Part shown: positions 61,001-64,000 of the stretch, one piece after another
Layout: each line of letters begins with the position of its first letter
How positions within the stretch are numbered: position 1 is the first letter of the stretch
NCBI RefSeq assembly: GCF_039532605.1
Contig: NZ_BAAARY010000010.1
Location: forward strand, 90,211-154,210
Direction of reading: 5' to 3'
Source of the DNA: Pilimelia columellifera
GTDB lineage: Bacteria > Actinomycetota > Actinomycetes > Mycobacteriales > Micromonosporaceae
Length of the DNA stretch: 64,000 nucleotides
Notes under the pieces: model-generated
Told to the model about the DNA's origin: nothing
Database searches by the model: none
What the model saw: the letters and a program-made list of their open reading frames with translations, nothing else
Made by a program: the position numbers and the translations under genes

Positions 61001-64000
61001 GCAGACCTACGAGCACGACGCGGCCGGGAACCTGATAGCCGCAGTCGACCCGTACGGCACCCGCACCACCTACGCCTACGATGCGCTCAACCGGTTGGCC
61101 CGGCAGGTGGAGCCGGTGAGCGATGACAAATCGGTCACCACCTCGTTCGGTTACGACATCGCCGGCAACAGGGTCCGCTACACCGACGGGCGGGGCCACC
61201 ACACCTTCACCACGGTCAACAGCTGGAACATGCCGGAGTCGGTGGTCGAGCCGCGCACCGACCGGCACCCGGAGTTGGCACAGCGCACCTGGACCGTGGC
61301 CTATGACGCCCGGGCGTTGCCGCAGCGGCTGGCCGCCCCCGGCGGGGTGGCGCGTCACCGCACCTACGACCAGGCGGGTCGGCTGCGGGGGGAGTCCGGG
61401 TCCGGCGCCCAGACACCTGCCGCCGAGCGCAGGCTCGACTACGACCCGGCCGGCCGGCTGGTGGGCGCCACCGGCCCTTCCGGCGCGAACACATTCCGCT
61501 ACAACGACCGCGGGGCGCTCATCGGCGCGGACGGACCGGCGGGGAAGGCGTCGTTCACTTTCGACGGCGACGGGAACCTGACCGCCCGCACCGACCGGAC
61601 CGGGACCGCGACGTTCGGCTACGACAAGGGCCGGTTGAGCCTCGTCGCCGACGCGGCCACCCGCACCGTTCAGCAGCTGCGTTATGACCGGGCCGGCTCC
61701 CTGGAACGGATCGACTACGGCGCCGGTCGGGTTCGTTCCTTCGCCTACGACAAGTTCGGCCAACTCGAGACCGACACCCTGGCCAACAGCGGGGGCGGCA
61801 CCGCCGCGTCGATCACCTACGCCTATGACCTCAACGGACACCTGACCGGTAAGAAGACCGCAGGGCTCGCTGATGCCGGCGAGAACAGCTACGCCTACGA
61901 CCTGGCCGGTCGGCTGGCGAGCTGGACCGGGCCGAAGGGCAAAGTCGAGTACGACTGGGACGCGTCCGGCAACCGGGTCCGCGCCGGGCCGAAGACCGCC
62001 AAGTACGACGAGCGTAACCGTCTGCTTTCCGACGGCGACTACACCTACGACTACACCGAACGAGGAACGCTGGCCTCCCGGACCAGCTCCGGACTGGCCG
62101 AGCCGTACTCGTTCGACGCATTCGACCGGTTGGTCACAGCCGGGGACCAACGCTATGTCTACGACGGGCTGGACCGCGTCGCCAGCCGCAACGATGTGGC
62201 GTTCAGCTACGCCGGACTCAGTGACGAACCGGTCGGCGACGGCGAGCAGCAGTACGCCCGCGGCCCCGCCGACGAACTGCTGGCCGTGGTACAGGGTGGT
62301 CAGTCCCGGCTGACCTTGGCCGACGGCCACGACGACGTCGTCGCCACACTGGACCCAGCCGACGAGAAACTCACCACAGTCACCGCTTCCACCAGCTTCG
62401 ACCCGTTCGGTCAGGTCACTGCCCGCAGCGGCGACACCGGCCGGATCGGTTTCCAGGGAGACTGGACCGACCCGGGCACCGGCCAGGTGAACATGGGCGC
62501 CCGCTGGTACCAGCCCGGCACCGGCGCCTTCGTCTCCCGCGACAGCGCCAACTACGCCGGCGGCGACTCCATTCTCGCCAACCGCTACACCTACGGCGCC
62601 GGCGCCCCGCTTGACTTCAACGACCCCGACGGTCACTGGCCCGGGTTCGTCGACCGCGCCAAGCGGGCGGTCGGCAACATGGTCAACGGCGCCGTGAACA
62701 CCGTTCGACACACCGCCGCCACCCTGGTCAAGTCCGCGGTGCGGTACGCCTACTCCGCAATCAAGACAGTCGCCAACTGGGTCTCCGACGGCGCCAAGTG
62801 GCTGTACAACAAGGCCAAAGCCGGCGTCAACTGGGTGGTCAACAAGGTCAGTCAAGGCTGGCAGGCGTTGAAGTCCGGCTACCAGTGGGCAAAAGAACGC
62901 GCTATGGCCGCAGCCAAAGCCGCCTACCAAGAAGCCCGCCAGATCACCCAGAACGCCAAAGCCGCCATCGAGCACGCGGTCAAACACACCGTCCTGCCAG
63001 TGCTCAATGCGGTGACCAAACCATTGCTCAGTGGCCTCAAAGTCGTCGTCTCCGCCGCGGCGAAACTACCCGCAGCGGTCGTCTCAGTCGCCCGCCAAGC
63101 GGTCGCCGACCCAGGCAAGTTCCTCGAGAACATGTACCAACAGGCCGCCGAAGCCGCCGGCACAGTGATCGAGAACGTCTCCAACGCCGCCCAGGCCGTC
63201 GGCCAGTTCGTCGCCGACAACAAGGCCGCGATCATCGGCGCCGTGGCAGGCGTCGCCGTCGGCATCGGCTGCGGATTCGCCATCGGTTGGACCGGCGTCG
63301 GCGCCGTCGCCTGCGGGGCACTCGCCGGTGCTGTCGGCTCGGCGGTCACCGGGGCGATGAACGGCGAACGCGGCATGGACCTTCTCAAAACCACCGTCAC
63401 CGGAGCCCTGATCGGCGGTATCACCGCTGGCCTCGGCTCCCTCGCCGCGACCGGCCTCAAAGCCGGCTTCGGCGCCGTCGTCGGCGGCGCCGGTCTACGC
63501 GGCGGCGCGAACGCAGCCCGCAGCGCCGTCGGCGGGGAGGCCCGCGATATCGCCGCCGGCCGCCTCACCGGCGGCGCGGCGCGGGGACGCGGCTGCAACA
63601 GCTTCGCCCCGGCCACGGCAGTGTTGATGGCCGACAAAACCACCAGGCCCATCGCCGACGTCAAGGTCGGCGAACTGGTCCTTGCCACCGACCCCACCAC
63701 CGGACGCACCGAGAAGCGCGAAGTCACCGACGTCATCGTCGGCGACGGTGACAAGACCCTGGTCGAAATATCCATCGCTACCGCGGACGCACAAACCCGC
63801 GGCGCCGACAATGCCGCGGCCGGCAGCGGCAATGCTGCGGAAACAGATTCGATTACCGCTACCGACGGTCACGAGTTCTGGGTGGTCGGCCTCGACGAAT
63901 GGGTAAGACCGTGTGTCATTTGGGGTTGTTGCAGCGCCTGGTCGTTCGTTGAGCTGGTGTGGATGATGTTCAGAAGTACTGCCCCGAACCGTTGTGGCAG
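55074..64000 (+). CDS. Secreted RHS/YD-repeat polymorphic-toxin-like protein, interrupted in its Hint domain
   Basis: Open for at least 2975 codons from GTG 55074. Signal peptide (HALAALALILVVNLG, cleavage near residue 50); DNRLRE-like domain (about 200-345, ATYLKFGTIGSS ... LYVTHSPYNAGY); DUF6531-like start of the RHS shell (about 615, RTYNSLDPRRDGAFGAGW); a LamG-type domain (about 810-1030, IRDGKWHHVVLSAMDGVQTL); YD repeats (about 1070-2440, such as YEYDADGNLTATI); RHS core (about 2443-2522, GARWYQPGTGAFVSRDSANY); a Gly-rich hydrophobic stretch (2717-2764); and a Hint domain from Cys2841 (CNSFAPATAVLMADKTTRPI). Family homology stops at GLDEWV near 63902, within Hint. The remaining codons to the edge are foreign, so Hint end and toxin are missing. 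Minus-strand frames here are shadows. Confidence 0.85.
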   Translation, partial: MLVPGSSRLRLDRFLAMPPGASALRRHALAALALILVVNLGTPGVAVASAAVRPEVGERLHRPNAKPVQRWGSAEGLSHLTGTGANGHLPRSTRSRFPLRPGKAVRGANGASFVTVGEQPVAGYVEGASVELPQGRAPGLRLFQNPDGTLTSEFAVDPDVAGAGPSEAMYVHGESSVAGGDYLYVGRGPKDRDRPSEVGPGSAATYLKFGTIGSSLKDHTILGAQLAAVQAFGPSCQARPMTVHPVTAAWSAGGGYAWPGPAVGRSLASRSFNRGFVGHGQSQSSCPAGMEAINLGAAGTKLVQGWANGGANNGLSLRAATDAASWKVLAGSGTANRPKLYVTHSPYNAGYAIPDPRPNPEVTQAKAGKVKVTVTNRSAAEWTVGAYYLAYRIFDAKSHKPVGQQRSAALPGPVAVGRSVTLDATIQALPPGAYLIDFSMVYKGKFFTDYQVPPGRLTLHVFDKPADVREAFPPNGYSASVLTPTLLVQATDPDALPNTALQYKFELCDNDDAGKPVPATCVWTPYSTASMWTVPVGRMKWSKSYTWSAVVKDTAAEVPLGRSMISTAVPQPAVISKLAGAPQAAQGREFDAQVGNVTFTAVDATLASAGPDANIVRTYNSLDPRRDGAFGAGWVSRFDMRLTEDADGSGNRVVTYPDGQAVRFGKNPDGTFAAPSGRVARLWLDAARGWSLKDRSGTTYRFGVAGRLLEVEDRRSRRLQILASPAAGNMPDRLRVLGSDGKPVRTLSIEADGKRINKIATELVDGVALTWTYHYEGDLLRRVCGPAPDQCASYEYGEGSHYRTAVHDARPESHWRLGEPVGAQGAGSDVGINLGKDAGTSKDVTFGVDGAVVGSSNKAAKFNGQTSVVKLPMGALKKSRNAAVELWFKLDGSANPGPLLAYQNAAFGSGKVTQGVPILYVDRQGFVQGQFATGKVEPIRAPVHIRDGKWHHVVLSAMDGVQTLYLDGVKRGELKATTDASTLDHAQIGAGEATGAWPEWFGAGPRSFGGTIDEVALYLQPLTPETVAAHHALGQRPAHRLTRYTLPSGRVAAEVDYDANTDRVAEYTDGHGGTWEIGRPTVYGDASDLRRSVQVLDPRDHPYLYEYDALSGQMLRSGTPLGITAVNDDPSPNPSPTDPGEVCTKPDPGDPTFCTEIPTTGGGPVFVRHPLKGMAIRSFEYDPLTGQMRKVVNESGFTVELGYDKRGNVTTRRTCRTLQPAGGFGECSTVYSTFPAQATDPFDPLSELVTESRDGRSASPTDGAFLTKLVYTPFGETQTQTGPDGATVKHDYTIGFTPSVDGNYTSAGLIDRTVDANGKATKYEYFRTNDLARVTQPTGLVTEYTYDVLGRRLTEKVISDSYPGGAVTSYTYDRSGRVTATTGPVTRNAVTGAEHQLRTVYEYDADGNLTATIESDVKSDAAQRVTRVEYDEHGNPVRVTDAEGGETTRSFDRFGNKVTEVDASGNRHDYRYTAAQKIAEVRLRDYTGDPAGAPRAADGDLVLHSYSYDYAGRLASDTDAMGRRLEYQYYGDDLLHRIVLKGMVIPGCDKPNPADCRRDYVVEENRYDAAGHLTQRVTANGMRTEKFEVDPGGRMRTSVEDPGNLRREARFVRDANGNVVRTNNYGLPSNLPGFAQAFENDQVEFDYDAGGRVTEERTRDTLSKNARITRHRYDQRGLLLATTDPRGTTAGADPDAYTTSSGYDELERRVSVTLPDVEVESGSAEAGPKPARAQARSLYGYDAFGDPVAVKDPRGNVSRSEHDRLGRPVAQHAPAYTPPGADKPITPVSRTAYDAMGNVLAVTDPAGAVTRMSYDQLNRLVTKDLPGGDEGARAVWRYTYYRTGEVRSVTDPTGAVVESTYDELDRLTSVTQVERRPVPDNFTTTMRYDDAGNLTSTVSPSGAVTVHAYDSVGDRTSTRDPHGVVTKFGYDYTGRLVRTEDGLGRVAGSRYDKFGQQSEQYSGRPVAGSNDEVLRKQTYEHDAAGNLIAAVDPYGTRTTYAYDALNRLARQVEPVSDDKSVTTSFGYDIAGNRVRYTDGRGHHTFTTVNSWNMPESVVEPRTDRHPELAQRTWTVAYDARALPQRLAAPGGVARHRTYDQAGRLRGESGSGAQTPAAERRLDYDPAGRLVGATGPSGANTFRYNDRGALIGADGPAGKASFTFDGDGNLTARTDRTGTATFGYDKGRLSLVADAATRTVQQLRYDRAGSLERIDYGAGRVRSFAYDKFGQLETDTLANSGGGTAASITYAYDLNGHLTGKKTAGLADAGENSYAYDLAGRLASWTGPKGKVEYDWDASGNRVRAGPKTAKYDERNRLLSDGDYTYDYTERGTLASRTSSGLAEPYSFDAFDRLVTAGDQRYVYDGLDRVASRNDVAFSYAGLSDEPVGDGEQQYARGPADELLAVVQGGQSRLTLADGHDDVVATLDPADEKLTTVTASTSFDPFGQVTARSGDTGRIGFQGDWTDPGTGQVNMGARWYQPGTGAFVSRDSANYAGGDSILANRYTYGAGAPLDFNDPDGHWPGFVDRAKRAVGNMVNGAVNTVRHTAATLVKSAVRYAYSAIKTVANWVSDGAKWLYNKAKAGVNWVVNKVSQGWQALKSGYQWAKERAMAAAKAAYQEARQITQNAKAAIEHAVKHTVLPVLNAVTKPLLSGLKVVVSAAAKLPAAVVSVARQAVADPGKFLENMYQQAAEAAGTVIENVSNAAQAVGQFVADNKAAIIGAVAGVAVGIGCGFAIGWTGVGAVACGALAGAVGSAVTGAMNGERGMDLLKTTVTGALIGGITAGLGSLAATGLKAGFGAVVGGAGLRGGANAARSAVGGEARDIAAGRLTGGAARGRGCNSFAPATAVLMADKTTRPIADVKVGELVLATDPTTGRTEKREVTDVIVGDGDKTLVEISIATADAQTRGADNAAAGSGNAAETDSITATDGHEFWVVGLDEWVRPCVIWGCCSAWSFVELVWMMFRSTAPNRCG
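63903..64000 (+). mobile_element. Left end of an insertion sequence (IS5-like), continuing past the window
   Basis: From about 63903 the base composition drops and RHS-Hint homology ceases. GACCGTGTGTCATTTGG (from 63907) has the look of an IS5-family terminal repeat. A frame from GTG 63959 reads VDDVQKYCPEPLWQ, similar in my recollection to the N-terminus of IS5-type transposases. The right end, target duplication and most of the transposase lie outside the window, so the family and the exact boundary are inferred. Confidence 0.5.
63959..64000 (+). CDS. N-terminus of a probable IS5-family transposase (partial)
   Basis: Fourteen codons, VDDVQKYCPEPLWQ, from GTG 63959 to the right edge. The pattern (acidic start, YCPxxLW) resembles the opening of DDE transposases of actinobacterial IS5-type elements. 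It is the only evidence that the foreign DNA is transposon-borne. No ribosome binding site stands out. Confidence 0.4.
   Translation, partial: MDDVQKYCPEPLWQ

Noticed and set aside
58809..62987. A 1392-codon open frame on the minus strand opposite the RHS repeats
   Set aside because: The plus frame has full RHS homology. The antisense opening is a consequence of strong G/C codon bias and the repeated YD motif; its translation is repetitive Val/Gly/Arg sequence without a domain.
55074..64000. Internal repeats of the RHS gene as a nucleotide repeat array or CRISPR
   Set aside because: The repetition is at protein level (YD motifs) with divergent DNA and irregular spacing. No direct repeats with uniform spacers are present.

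Overview
The window is very G+C-rich DNA with strong G/C third-position bias, many GTG starts, 4-nt start/stop overlaps and several probable leaderless promoters. Together with a GerW-type spore protein, actinobacterial GntR/ABC and CobIJ-fusion arrangements and a secreted DNRLRE/RHS protein, this points to a sporulating filamentous actinomycete, most likely Micromonosporaceae. The genus is inference. I saw no rRNA, tRNA or CRISPR array, but no tRNA scan could be run.

Layout. 1-7 kb: a giant zinc-ribbon membrane protein (cut by the left edge), UDP-glucose dehydrogenase with its terminator, and an acyl-CoA dehydrogenase. 7-9 kb: an AraC/GyrI regulator and an ArsR-SRPBCC pair with a 16-bp palindromic operator inside its promoter. 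9-10.7 kb: a Tat-exported peptidoglycan-binding/DUF1906 protein. 10.5-15.8 kb: an assimilatory sulfur operon on the minus strand (cysE, cysK, sulfite reductase, a 56-residue zinc-ribbon protein, cysH, sirohydrochlorin chelatase), mostly joined by GTGA overlaps and preceded by an apparently leaderless 36-residue ORF ending WCPSSC, a candidate cysteine attenuator. 15.9-30.5 kb: amphi-Trp protein, GH15 enzyme, GntR-ABC exporter operon, a SWIM-finger gene whose finger is scrambled by two compensating frameshifts, GerW, aquaporin, DUF305 lipoprotein, RecQ, a cysteine-bearing HTH regulator divergent from two hemerythrin genes, and RtcB.

30.5-40.5 kb: a flavin monooxygenase divergent from its TetR regulator across twin operators, a cation/proton antiporter with an overlapping regulatory subunit, a NarL-type two-component system, a secreted trypsin, PspC, an M28 peptidase, an AI-2E-family membrane protein and a third hemerythrin. 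40.5-52.8 kb: cobalamin biosynthesis genes in several units: riboswitch-cobN (minus), cobG-cobH-cobIJ (plus), and divergent cobK/cbiD, with a VOC protein, a DUF839 protein and a small membrane protein between them.

52.8-64 kb: a secreted beta-propeller-like protein divergent from a huge secreted RHS/YD-repeat protein (DNRLRE, LamG, RHS core, Hint domain). The Hint domain breaks off near 63902 into lower-GC DNA that carries what looks like the first codons of an IS5-type transposase. The polymorphic toxin gene therefore appears to be interrupted by an insertion sequence that continues past the right edge.

The clearest candidates for new biology are the cysteine leader ORF plus coupled sulfur operon with its zinc-ribbon protein, the probable Fe-S regulator/hemerythrin divergon, and the interrupted RHS-Hint locus.
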